Positions 6,398 through 13,361 of a DNA stretch of 64,000 nucleotides are shown here, in pieces. The DNA lies in the IMG/VR virus record IMGVR_UViG_3300028802_000008, positions 1 through 64,000 of that record. One strand, written 5' to 3'. Both the position numbers and the translations under genes were made by a program. This stretch comes from a virus. The notes below the pieces were generated by a model that was not told the DNA's origin, ran no database searches, and saw nothing but the letters and a program-made list of their open reading frames with translations. Numbering within the stretch: position 1 is the first letter of the stretch; each line of letters opens with the position of its first letter.

Positions 6398-8734
6398 ATG
6401 CAAATCACACAGGACAAGTTCGACCAAGGTCGACGTGCTCTGGAGCGCTTCACCAAGCTGATCCAAGTCCGATACAAGCCGCTCTTGCGAGCGGTGACGG
6501 GCAACGAGAAGCTGGACGTGAAGCCTCACTCATCACAAGCGGTGACAGACGGAAAAACCGTCTGGCTCCCGGTCCCCTTGGCGCTTGGAGACGAGACACT
6601 GGAACACGACAAGTCCTTGTGTGGACTGCGTGACTTGGCAGACATGAAAATGCTTTGCCCGATGTGCGAAGTCGAAGATGGGATAGACGCAATGGTCTTC
6701 CACGAATCGGCCCATATCACGGAGAAGTCCTTTGAGAAGCTAAACGGACGGACGTTCCTCAAGATCGTCCAGCCGATAGTCGAGCCTTACCTTGATCAAC
6801 TCCCGCTGGACAAGCGAGACAAGATCGAGCGTGAGATTCGTCAAGAGACCGCTCCGATGATCGCATCGAGCAAGCTGGACCCTTGGCTGCCGTTCGCGTT
6901 GAACATCATCGAAGACATCTACGTCAACCGTCGCTTGTATAAGTACCGGGAGGGTGTGGAAGTTGCGATGAAGCTCACGTCCCGCAAGACATTCGAGAAC
7001 GGAATCGAAGATCTCAATTCCGAAAGCAACCACCTGTGGAAAGACAATGATCCCACCGCGCAAGCGTTGATCAGTGCCTACCTTGCAGGCCAGGGGCTTG
7101 AGGACTTGGGATCTTGTCTGCATCCCGATCACGACCTCACAAACGATCCGGAAGTGTTGGCGATTGTCGGGAAGATTCCCGGCCATTGTGCGATCCAAGA
7201 TCGCGTGGAGTTGGCGATGAAGTTGATGATGCACTTGCGGTCCTTGGGCTATTGCCCGACCAAAAGCACATCTCCTCTTCCTCCTCCTCCTCCTCCGACC
7301 GAGCCGCAAGGCGAAACCGAGCCGCAGCCACCGCAAGGTGAAAGCGAACCGGAGCCGGGTAAGGGTGAGAGTGGTGACCAGGAAGGTGAAGCCGAAGAGG
7401 ATGACGAAGCCGAGAGCAATCACGGCGAAGAGTCAAACGACGAAGCTGATCCTTCCGGGAACCCGGAAGCGTCGGAGTCCGAAGATGAAGGCGACGAAGA
7501 GGAAGATGGAAGCGAAAGCTCCGAGTCTGACTCTATAAGTGAAAGCTCCGTCGAGCCTGAAAATGAGGACGAAGACGAAATGACGGGCAAGGGACGCGGA
7601 CATTCGGAAGAGACCGAAGAGTCTGACGACGACGAAGGCGAAAGCGAAGATGGTCAAGTTGAGGGTCAAATCGGGGAAGAGCCCGTCGAGCCTGAAAATG
7701 AGACCGGAAGCACTGAGCCAACGGAAGAGTCGACTTGGGAGCCTCCGACGGACGATGAGGTTGACGAAGCGCTAAACAGAGCGCGGAAGATGTTGGAAGA
7801 GATCATGGGCCACGATGAATACGGTCCAAGCAACTCCAACTCAAGTCAGGATGGAGACGTGATCAAGCAGGTGATCGAGCAGGCTGGCTTCGACCATCCT
7901 TCCGAAAGCCTGCGTGGCGGCGTCGATCTTCAAACGAAGAACGACTACCCGTACAACGATCCCAACTTGTATGCACCGGAAATCAAGGTGCCCAAGCACA
8001 TGCTGACTCCTCCGCTCTCTCGCTTGCGTGTCGTGTTCTCCTCCAACAAGAAGACCGGAATTGAAAGGTCGCTCAAGTCTGGCACTCGCCTTGACACGAT
8101 GCACTTGTATCGTGCCGGGACGGATGACAAGCGAATCTTTGGAAAGCGCAACGTCCCCAAGAACCGTGACTGGTTCGTGCTTATCGGGTTGGACTTCTCC
8201 GGAAGTACCGATGCAAACGGGGCCGACGCTGCCCACAAGATGGCGGGCCACGCGGTCGGCGAACTTCTCTATCAGCTTGACATCAAGTTCGAGATGTACG
8301 CCCACACAAGTGGAACGAAGCGTGACCAGGATGGCAATACTCAACTCGCTTTGGAGCATGTGCTCATCAAGGGCGTGGATGAGAATTGGAGAGACAAGAG
8401 CGTTCAAAGGATGCTCTTCTCTCAACGCGGTCGTGGCTGCAACTTAGACGGCCACTCGTTGGAACAGTATCGCAAGCGTATCGAAGCTCAACGAGCGACG
8501 GACAAACTCCTCCTCTACTTCACGGACGGCGCAATGCCTGCCTTGAACGCGCATGAGGAACTTCCCATCCTCAAAGAGAACATCGAGATCTTGCGTCGAA
8601 GCCGAACTACCTTGATCGGCGTCGGCTACCGGACGGATTCCCCCAAGCAGCATGGCTTGGACACAATCGAAATCAATGGTCCGGAAGATATTGCTTCCAT
8701 CGTCAAGGGCTTGGAGGATCGTCTCCTGCGCTAA
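6398..8734 (+). CDS. HExxH and VWA/MIDAS protein, CobT/DUF2201-like partner of the MoxR ATPase
   Basis: A 778-aa protein. Residues 1-280 are helical and contain HESAH at 102-106, an HExxH-type metal site seen in putative metallopeptidase-VWA proteins, near a CPMC pair. Residues about 290-450 are a Pro/Glu/Asp/Ser-rich linker, extremely acidic as in CobT. The C-terminal 230 residues form a VWA domain: MIDAS motif DFSGS near 598 and TDG near 706 for metal coordination. MIDAS domains bind client proteins through a divalent ion and are handled by MoxR ATPases. Two GTCGAGCCTGAAAATGAG words in the linker code match the dispersed repeat. Whether the HESAH site is catalytic is unknown. Confidence 0.8.
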   Translation: MQITQDKFDQGRRALERFTKLIQVRYKPLLRAVTGNEKLDVKPHSSQAVTDGKTVWLPVPLALGDETLEHDKSLCGLRDLADMKMLCPMCEVEDGIDAMVFHESAHITEKSFEKLNGRTFLKIVQPIVEPYLDQLPLDKRDKIEREIRQETAPMIASSKLDPWLPFALNIIEDIYVNRRLYKYREGVEVAMKLTSRKTFENGIEDLNSESNHLWKDNDPTAQALISAYLAGQGLEDLGSCLHPDHDLTNDPEVLAIVGKIPGHCAIQDRVELAMKLMMHLRSLGYCPTKSTSPLPPPPPPTEPQGETEPQPPQGESEPEPGKGESGDQEGEAEEDDEAESNHGEESNDEADPSGNPEASESEDEGDEEEDGSESSESDSISESSVEPENEDEDEMTGKGRGHSEETEESDDDEGESEDGQVEGQIGEEPVEPENETGSTEPTEESTWEPPTDDEVDEALNRARKMLEEIMGHDEYGPSNSNSSQDGDVIKQVIEQAGFDHPSESLRGGVDLQTKNDYPYNDPNLYAPEIKVPKHMLTPPLSRLRVVFSSNKKTGIERSLKSGTRLDTMHLYRAGTDDKRIFGKRNVPKNRDWFVLIGLDFSGSTDANGADAAHKMAGHAVGELLYQLDIKFEMYAHTSGTKRDQDGNTQLALEHVLIKGVDENWRDKSVQRMLFSQRGRGCNLDGHSLEQYRKRIEAQRATDKLLLYFTDGAMPALNAHEELPILKENIEILRRSRTTLIGVGYRTDSPKQHGLDTIEINGPEDIASIVKGLEDRLLR

Positions 8735-8741
8735 GGGAGGC

Positions 8742-8855
8742 GACACTCGATCACCGAAAGGTGGTCGAGTGTCCCTCAAGCCAGACAATCTTCACGGATT
8801 GCCTGGCTTGAGGGTCACTCGACCCAAACCGACAATCAAGAGAAACGAGACAATC
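8742..8855 (+). promoter_or_regulatory. GAAA-capped hairpin, second long hairpin and leader
   Basis: Stem 1: 8742-8755 with 8760-8773, 14 bp with one wobble, capped by GAAA, a GNRA tetraloop. Stem 2: 8773-8790 with 8797-8814, 17 of 18 paired. The leader contains ACCGACAATCAAGAG and precedes the ATG at 8856. The tetraloop suggests selection on RNA structure rather than on DNA symmetry. Confidence 0.65.
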
Positions 8856-9812
8856 ATGTCTATCGACACCAAGCTGGCTCAGGCACTTACCGTGCTTGAG
8901 CCGACGGCAGAGGCCATCTTGAAGAACCGTGGAACAGACTTCACGGATCAAGATATCGTCCCCTTCCAGCCGCTCCTGGACTTCCCGATGAGGAAAGTTC
9001 TGGCGTCTTATGAGGGAACGAATTCGTTCTTGATGGACCTCCGTCGTAAGCCGAATTGGACGAACCGCCAAGCTCGTGCAGTGGCAAACATCATGCGCCG
9101 TGAACTTCGGGGTGAGAACAGCAAGTTCGGGACAAACCCGAACAATCCCGTGGCACCGCGCAACTACACTTGCTACTACTGCAACGAAGTGCTCGTTGGG
9201 CTTGACGCCCTGTACGATCACCAAGCGGCGGTCCACCAGAAGGGCAAGCGCTACAGGGGTGAGCAAGTCGGGTCGAACGGCCCGGTTGAAACCACTCACT
9301 TCGGTGCTCCGACTGGGCCGATGGTTCCCGTTCTTCCGGATTACAAGCCGGAACTGAACATCGACTTGCGTACCTTCCTTCCCGGACGGTTCGCGATCGA
9401 AGACAAGACGGGAACCTTGAGGTTCTTCATCATCACCGAATTGAAGCGGCGGACGCGCCTTTGGGGCAAGTTCGTCTGGACGAAGTACGCATACGCCAAC
9501 GAGTACCTTGAGAAAGGTGATCGTACCGTGCGCGAACAAGCCGGTGATACGAAGAAGTTCATCGGCAAGCAGCGGATCAACCAGCCGGTCTACTTTGGCG
9601 AGGAAGAAGCCCTCATCAAAATGATCGCCGACAATCCTACCGAAGCGATGATTCGCTACGGCAAGGAACTTCATCGTTGCGGCTACTGCGGTAAGTCCCT
9701 GACAGACGAACTATCAAGGGAACGCGGTATCGGGCCGGATTGCTGGGAAAACAAGCACATCCCGCAGTTGATCCGCTTGGGCGTTGCTGCTGCCAAAGCA
9801 GCGACGCCGTGA
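8856..9812 (+). CDS. Two-zinc-finger protein, DUF6011-like C-terminus
   Basis: A 318-aa protein whose overall function is unknown. A C2H2-type finger is visible near residues 104-127 (CYYC, then HQAAVH). The C-terminus has a second zinc site (CGYCGKSL then GIGPDCW, about 275-297), a signature like the DUF6011 ribbon seen in many actinophage proteins. The centre (170-250) is basic and aromatic and could contact nucleic acid. It lies between the MoxR/VWA pair and Ku, each separated by the same leader type, so it may be an adaptor of that system. The next gene overlaps its stop (GTGA). Confidence 0.7.
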   Translation: MSIDTKLAQALTVLEPTAEAILKNRGTDFTDQDIVPFQPLLDFPMRKVLASYEGTNSFLMDLRRKPNWTNRQARAVANIMRRELRGENSKFGTNPNNPVAPRNYTCYYCNEVLVGLDALYDHQAAVHQKGKRYRGEQVGSNGPVETTHFGAPTGPMVPVLPDYKPELNIDLRTFLPGRFAIEDKTGTLRFFIITELKRRTRLWGKFVWTKYAYANEYLEKGDRTVREQAGDTKKFIGKQRINQPVYFGEEEALIKMIADNPTEAMIRYGKELHRCGYCGKSLTDELSRERGIGPDCWENKHIPQLIRLGVAAAKAATP

Positions 9813-9985
9813 ACGGCGCAAGGATGATCGGTTGTGAAGTCCACGACCGAAAGAAAAACACAGCGACAGCCAAGCATGTCAACGACAGGCTAAGGCGTCG
9901 GAGCAAGCGAATCGAGAAGGAAAGCATCCACAAGTCCGTCAAGGACGGGTCGCTGCTTTACTCCTCGCTTCACAAGATGGCTTGA
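9809..9985 (+). CDS. Small basic protein, 58 aa
   Basis: The family is unknown. I chose the GTG at 9809 because it overlaps the previous stop as GTGA; an ATG at 9824 would shorten it by five residues. The protein is strongly basic (RLRRRSKRIEK in the middle) and could bind DNA or RNA. It is the last gene before the hairpin module of the Ku gene. Confidence 0.6.
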   Translation: MNGARMIGCEVHDRKKNTATAKHVNDRLRRRSKRIEKESIHKSVKDGSLLYSSLHKMA

Positions 9986-9997
9986 ACATTGCGGATC

Positions 9998-10095
9998 GGG
10001 GAAAAACCCATAAGGCGCGACGCTGTCGAGCCTGGGTTTTTCCCCCTTCCGGAGTATCCAAGCTCCACACCGACAATCAACCAAGGAGACAAACC
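9998..10095 (+). promoter_or_regulatory. 13-bp stem with dispersed repeat in the loop, then Ku leader
   Basis: GGGGAAAAACCCA (9998-10010) pairs perfectly with TGGGTTTTTCCCC (10033-10045); the loop carries a divergent copy of the bipartite repeat (10007-10040). A short GGAG/CTCC stem and the leader ACCGACAATCAACCAAGGAGACAAACC follow, then the ATG at 10096. This repeats the repeat-in-loop design seen at 3984-4076. Confidence 0.65.
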
Positions 10096-10941
10096 ATGAG
10101 CACCAACTTCATTGCGGACGCCCCAGAACCTTCGCGTTCGACGGGCACAATCACCCTTTCTTGGGGATTGCTGAACATTCCGCTTTCGATCTATACCGGA
10201 ACGGAAGAGACGAATGTCAGCCGCAAAGAGTTTGTAGACGGCGACGTTGAAAGGCCCGCGGGTCGAGCAGTGATTGACAAGATCTCGCAAGAGATCATCG
10301 ACTCTTCCCGCGTGGTTCGGATGGCTGAGGCAAGCAACGGAACGTTCGTCGTCCTTACGGATGATGAGCAGGCTGCTTGCACAGGCGTTCGGAACGTTGC
10401 CGAAGTTGTGACTTTCATCGACAACCGTGACATCTTCAACTACATGCCGAACAAGCTGATGCAGGTACGGCCGAAGCGAGACAAGGGAATTCCGAATCCT
10501 GCTGGGGCCAAGGCGTTCTCGCTTCTCATCTCTGCGATGGCAAGCCAGAGCGTCACGGCGCTGGTCAAGGTCGCACTTCGCGGCCCTGCTCAGTACGCGC
10601 TTCTAACGGCGACGGGCGATCTCTTGTTCGTCCATTCGTCCGACGGAGTACGCAAGCCACTTGCGATGGGCTTGACGGCAGTGACTCCTCAAGAGCAGGA
10701 TATGGCAAGGAACTTGATCAGTGCCATCGGCATTGCCCAAGCTCCCCATATTCCAGACGTGACGGCGCAAGCGATCGGACAGTACGTCGATCAGAAGGCA
10801 GGCGGAAACACGCCAGCCATGCAAGCAGCGCCGCCCGCGACCAACGGGACGGACTTGATGGATGAACTGATGAAGTCAATCGAAGCCAAGAAGAACGCTC
10901 CCAAGTGGGGCGCTCCGAGTGGGCTTCCGGTAAACGTATGA
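10096..10941 (+). CDS. Phage Ku-like DNA end-binding protein
   Basis: A 281-aa homologue of bacterial Ku. Ku binds double-strand ends as a ring-shaped homodimer and, in bacteria, recruits LigD for non-homologous end joining. The N-terminus (TITLSWGLLNIPLSIYTGTEE region, residues 17-37) matches the start of the Ku beta-barrel (SISFGLVNVPVKLY type), followed by FVVLTDDE and KAFSLLISAM segments at the expected places. It lacks a long lysine-rich C-terminus and ends with a Met/Asp amphipathic stretch. Mycobacteriophages Omega and Corndog are known to carry Ku, probably to circularise their genomes with host LigD. No ligase gene is seen nearby. The start is set by AAGGAGACAAACC. Confidence 0.82.
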   Translation: MSTNFIADAPEPSRSTGTITLSWGLLNIPLSIYTGTEETNVSRKEFVDGDVERPAGRAVIDKISQEIIDSSRVVRMAEASNGTFVVLTDDEQAACTGVRNVAEVVTFIDNRDIFNYMPNKLMQVRPKRDKGIPNPAGAKAFSLLISAMASQSVTALVKVALRGPAQYALLTATGDLLFVHSSDGVRKPLAMGLTAVTPQEQDMARNLISAIGIAQAPHIPDVTAQAIGQYVDQKAGGNTPAMQAAPPATNGTDLMDELMKSIEAKKNAPKWGAPSGLPVNV

Positions 10942-11216
10942 GGCGTCGTAAGCGAGAGCCGAAGGAACCTCCGGTTCTCAACCTTACGGAGTTGCCTGAC
11001 GACGAGCCACAGAAGTACACAAGGGTCGGCATGACACCGAACATCTTCGATCTGGAAGAAGCACTCAAGCTTCTCAAGAGCGATCATCCGTTCGATGTTC
11101 GGCTGACCCGAAGTCAACTGAAGTGGCTGATGAAAACCTGCGAGAAGGATTTCGATATCAAGTTTCGACATCCTTATCCGGGTGGTGACGTGAAAGAGAG
11201 CGTTGCACCCTGGTAA
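10938..11216 (+). CDS. Hypothetical protein, 92 aa, coupled to Ku
   Basis: The family is unknown. Its ATG overlaps the Ku stop (ATGA), so it is translationally coupled and may work with Ku. It begins with a basic patch (RRRKREPK) and has a helical middle (FDLEEALKLL, RSQLKWLMKTCEKDF). It could be a small DNA-binding accessory protein. Confidence 0.65.
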   Translation: MRRRKREPKEPPVLNLTELPDDEPQKYTRVGMTPNIFDLEEALKLLKSDHPFDVRLTRSQLKWLMKTCEKDFDIKFRHPYPGGDVKESVAPW

Positions 11217-11221
11217 GTAGG

Positions 11222-11311
11222 ACGTAGCGCGAAGGCTGGAAGGGTGCGATCCTTCCAGCCCCGCACGGTACATCCTAAGTACCATCCGACAATCAAACAG
11301 GGAGATACACC
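11222..11311 (+). promoter_or_regulatory. Hairpin and conserved leader
   Basis: A perfect 10-bp stem (11234-11243 with 11251-11260, loop GTGCGAT) sits inside a looser outer pairing, then TCCGACAATCAAACAGGGAGATACACC precedes the ATG at 11312. This is the last of the left-arm hairpin-leader modules. Confidence 0.6.
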
Positions 11312-11512
11312 ATGAGCAAGCGAATCACGGTTTCGCGTGATATCGAGACGACGACCAAAGAGGTCGTCACCATCGAAGTCCCGGACGACTTCCCCTTCCT
11401 GGGGAATCCGTACTTGGACGAAGAGTTCGATCCCTTCAACTACAAGGTGATCGAGGAGCGCGAACAGATCGAAGAGACTCACGAGTGGGGCTCTTGGGAG
11501 ATCGCGTCATGA
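11312..11512 (+). CDS. Hypothetical acidic protein, 66 aa
   Basis: The family is unknown. The start follows the conserved leader. The first 25 residues look like two beta strands (KRITVSRDIETTTKEVVTIEV), the remainder is acidic and Tyr/Trp-containing. The stop overlaps the next start (ATGA). Confidence 0.65.
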   Translation: MSKRITVSRDIETTTKEVVTIEVPDDFPFLGNPYLDEEFDPFNYKVIEEREQIEETHEWGSWEIAS

Positions 11513-11742
11513 CTAGCTTGGAACTGACCCGAGGCAAGCTCGACAAGAGTATCCCGCACGCTTATCTGTTCCTTCCGCTCGTGCAGGAAGGCACGGGCAA
11601 GGAGGGACTGATCACGCCAAGAGCACCATTGACAGTCATCGTTGGCCCCCGAAGCGCGACACGCAAGTCGCAACTCAAGGAGGTCGCCTTCGGCAGCATT
11701 GACGAAATCCTGGAAGCGGGATGGAGGTTTGACGAAGCATGA
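11509..11742 (+). CDS. Hypothetical protein, 77 aa
   Basis: The family is unknown. The start is fixed by the ATGA overlap. The product is mildly basic with a hydrophobic strand (TVIVGP) in the middle. It is part of a three-gene coupled cassette ending in a membrane miniprotein. Confidence 0.6.
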   Translation: MTSLELTRGKLDKSIPHAYLFLPLVQEGTGKEGLITPRAPLTVIVGPRSATRKSQLKEVAFGSIDEILEAGWRFDEA

Positions 11743-11834
11743 TCTGGGGGTACTTGGGTGCCGTTGGCTTCATCATGTTTGTGGGCATCGTCTGCTTCAT
11801 GATCGGCTACGAAATGGGACGACGCCATTGGTAA
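11739..11834 (+). CDS. Single-pass membrane miniprotein, 31 aa
   Basis: The ATG overlaps the previous stop (ATGA). Residues 4-24 form one hydrophobic helix (YLGAVGFIMFVGIVCFMIGY) followed by a basic tail (GRRHW), which predicts the C-terminus in the cytoplasm. A strong terminator follows directly. Function unknown. Confidence 0.6.
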   Translation: MIWGYLGAVGFIMFVGIVCFMIGYEMGRRHW

Positions 11835-11841
11835 GCGGATA

Positions 11842-11871
11842 AGCCCGCCCTCCTTCGGGAAGGCGGGCTTT
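11842..11871 (+). terminator. Intrinsic terminator closing the left-arm operon
   Basis: AAGCCCGCC and GGCGGGCTT pair around an inner TCC-TTCG-GGA stem-loop with one mismatch, followed by TTCGCTTTGTCGTTT. It lies just past the membrane miniprotein gene. Confidence 0.75.
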
Positions 11872-11889
11872 CGCTTTGTCGTTTATTCT

Positions 11890-11955
11890 CTTATAAACAC
11901 CTTGCTTTGCACTTATAAACCCTTTCCTTTGCACTTATAAACGCTTTCACGCGCC
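11890..11955. repeat. Three 22-bp direct repeats (iteron-like)
   Basis: CTTATAAAC begins at 11890, 11912 and 11934, an exact 22-bp period of about two helical turns; units share CTTTGCA or a near form at their ends. GTTTATTCT just before the first unit gives partial dyad symmetry. The array is AT-rich between a terminator and the next gene. Iterons for a replication initiator or a cooperative operator are both possible. Confidence 0.75.
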
Positions 11956-11977
11956 CAAGGAGTACGGTAGGAGAATG

Positions 11978-12042
11978 CTTATGAAGAGAAGTGCTGTTGA
12001 GCTTGGGATTTATGTAGGGCGTTCTGATGAGCCTGAAATATG
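11978..12042 (+). repeat. Two overlapping-phase copies of the dispersed repeat
   Basis: CTTATG-N15-GAGCTTGGGATT at 11978-12010 is followed by TTTATG-N14-GAGCCTGAAAT at 12009-12040. Together they span the start region of the membrane protein gene and encode the short open frame at 11981-12043. Confidence 0.6.
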
Positions 12043-12043
12043 A
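11981..12043 (+). CDS. Possible leader peptide, 20 aa
   Basis: A short frame starts at an ATG with GGAG seven bases upstream (11970-11973) and ends in ATGA overlapping the start of the next gene, so it could couple ribosomes into it. It is made wholly of dispersed-repeat sequence. It may be an accident of the repeat. Confidence 0.3.
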   Translation: MKRSAVELGIYVGRSDEPEI

Positions 12044-12333
12044 AGCAATTATGGGACAACATCCAAAACAATCCTGCCTTCATGCAGAAGGTGAACGGAT
12101 GGTTGACAGTCTTCTGGATCGTGATGGTCCCGGTCTCGATCGCGACCGGCTGGGTCACCAGCGTCGCTTACGTTTCGGCTCTGTCTCTCTGGGCGCTCGT
12201 GACGGGACATTTATCGGCCTGGCAAGCAGCCAGAGTGGAGACACATCAGGACGAGGACAATGACGTAGCGGAAGTAATGGAGGCCATCCGTCGACTCGAC
12301 GCACGGCTTTGCGAGAAGATCGAAGAATCATGA
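12040..12333 (+). CDS. Membrane protein with cytoplasmic coiled tail, 97 aa
   Basis: Two hydrophobic segments (about residues 19-36 and 39-60) are followed by a charged helix (residues 64-97) with heptad-like spacing (AEVMEAIRRLDARLCEKIEE). The layout resembles small phage holins or exclusion proteins, but it is far from the endolysin gene and in a different operon, so I do not call it a holin. The start overlaps a short repeat-derived frame (ATGA). Confidence 0.6.
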   Translation: MKQLWDNIQNNPAFMQKVNGWLTVFWIVMVPVSIATGWVTSVAYVSALSLWALVTGHLSAWQAARVETHQDEDNDVAEVMEAIRRLDARLCEKIEES

Positions 12334-12355
12334 CCCATGCTACCGTGGAGGCTTG

Positions 12356-12787
12356 ATGGCTTACAAGCGTGGACATATGGCTTCCAATTCCAGGGCGTAC
12401 ACGAGAGTCGGAACGCACGACTTTCAAGTTGTGGTGGGAGCCAATCACGAAGATTCTTCCAGTCCTCCAAGCGAACACGACTATGGATGGAAACCGATTT
12501 GGCTCAGAGTGGGTCGTCCGGGAATGAAACAATCAACCTGGATCTCCCTTACAAGTATGACGGTCGAAGAATTGGAAGCAATGAAGACGGTCATCAACCT
12601 CGCCATCGATGATGCACTTGTCATCGCAAGTGATCTCGACCTCAAAGCCATTGAACTTATAAACGAAGGTGCAACCGAGATTCCTTTCCGTGCCTTCGCG
12701 TCATCACCACCTTTCTACGAGCGCCCCATTGACTTGAAATACGTCGACCAAGATCCGTACCAGGACGCTCTTATGAAGGAGGATTGA
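12356..12787 (+). CDS. Hypothetical protein, 143 aa
   Basis: The family is unknown. I chose the ATG at 12356, a few bases after GGAGG. The first 50 residues are basic and low in hydrophobics. Residues 65-105 look helical (TVEELEAMKTVINLAIDDALVIASDL), and the C-terminus is acidic with aromatic residues. The last codons and the following 17 bases form a copy of the dispersed repeat (12770-12804). Confidence 0.6.
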   Translation: MAYKRGHMASNSRAYTRVGTHDFQVVVGANHEDSSSPPSEHDYGWKPIWLRVGRPGMKQSTWISLTSMTVEELEAMKTVINLAIDDALVIASDLDLKAIELINEGATEIPFRAFASSPPFYERPIDLKYVDQDPYQDALMKED

Positions 12788-12804
12788 TTTGAGCCTGAGT
12801 TTTT
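12770..12804 (+). repeat. Dispersed bipartite repeat at the end of the left arm
   Basis: CTTATG-N15-GAGCCTGAGTTTTT, partly within the last codons of the preceding gene. It is the last copy in the left arm; only one more (19483) occurs to the right. Confidence 0.6.
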
Positions 12805-12807
12805 GCC

Positions 12808-12910
12808 TAACCTCTCGCACATAGAGAGGAGGTGACAGGATCTACTCCTGAGGGTCACCGTCAGAGGTCTAGTCCACCATCGGATGCGGTGGCCCTCACT
12901 GAGTTTTTCT
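12808..12910 (+). terminator. Compound hairpin terminator region
   Basis: CCTCTCGCACATAGAGAGG and GGTGAC...GTCACC stems are followed by a larger stem (GAGGG with CCCTC, CCACC with GGTGG inside) and GAGTTTTTCTTG, a T-rich tail. It would end left-arm transcription just before the middle-operon promoter. Confidence 0.55.
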
Positions 12911-12921
12911 TGTCCCTGAGG

Positions 12922-12992
12922 TTGACACCCCTTCTGTAATCGTGTATGGTCTGTTCCTACCGACAACTGATTACAGAATTGGAGACTCACTC
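12922..12992 (+). promoter_or_regulatory. Middle-operon promoter with overlapping operator-like repeat
   Basis: TTGACA (12922-12927), 17-bp spacer, TATGGT (12945-12950). A perfect 9-bp inverted repeat, TTCTGTAAT (12932-12940) and ATTACAGAA (12970-12978), covers the spacer and the initial transcribed region, a natural repressor site. GGAG at 12980-12983 serves the ATG at 12993. This is the best promoter in the window and heads about 45 genes. Confidence 0.7.
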
Positions 12993-13361
12993 ATGGTCGA
13001 ACAGACCACCCACACGAGGGACGCGATCGCGCTCATCCTCCAGATCACTGACGTGGATCAGCTTGATCAGATCCTCGCCGTCGCCACGGAGCGCAGGTTT
13101 GCGCTCTCCGGAGCACCGAACATACCGAAGCCACCCGCACGCATCGTGCTGAAGCAGTCCCCGGCCTGGGTAACGGCTGGAGATTGCGTCCGGGTCAACA
13201 GCCCGAAGAACTACAGCTTTCACGGGCTGGTCGGACGCGTCACCAAGACGACGAATCGCGGCCAACAGCCCAAGGTTCACATCCTGCTGGATGATGGCCA
13301 AAAGCGCACCGGCCTCATCCGCGTCCCGCTCCCTCTCCTGGAAGTGCTGGCACCGTTGTGA
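12993..13361 (+). CDS. Hypothetical protein, 122 aa, first gene of the middle operon
   Basis: The family is unknown. The N-terminal 45 residues are helical (TRDAIALILQITDVDQLDQILAVA region). Residues 60-122 resemble a small SH3-like or KOW-like barrel (AWVTAGDCVRVNS, FHGLVGRVTKTT, KVHILLDDG), common in nucleic-acid- or ribosome-associated proteins. As the first gene behind the main promoter it may be regulatory. The next gene overlaps by GTGA. Confidence 0.7.
   Translation: MVEQTTHTRDAIALILQITDVDQLDQILAVATERRFALSGAPNIPKPPARIVLKQSPAWVTAGDCVRVNSPKNYSFHGLVGRVTKTTNRGQQPKVHILLDDGQKRTGLIRVPLPLLEVLAPL

Noticed and set aside
4736-8734. Cobaltochelatase CobS/CobT for vitamin B12 synthesis
   Set aside because: The ATPase-VWA pair resembles CobS/CobT, but there is no CobN-type large subunit or other cobalamin gene, so a chelatase role is not supported.
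12009-12040. Hammerhead ribozyme reading of CTGATGAGCCTGAAA
   Set aside because: Only this copy has the CUGAUGA core; other copies of the repeat change the essential A, and no helix I/III pairing or cleavage triplet could be placed.
12337-12612. A 91-aa frame overlapping the 143-aa gene
   Set aside because: It is in a different frame from the better-supported gene, without a start signal and with unlikely composition.
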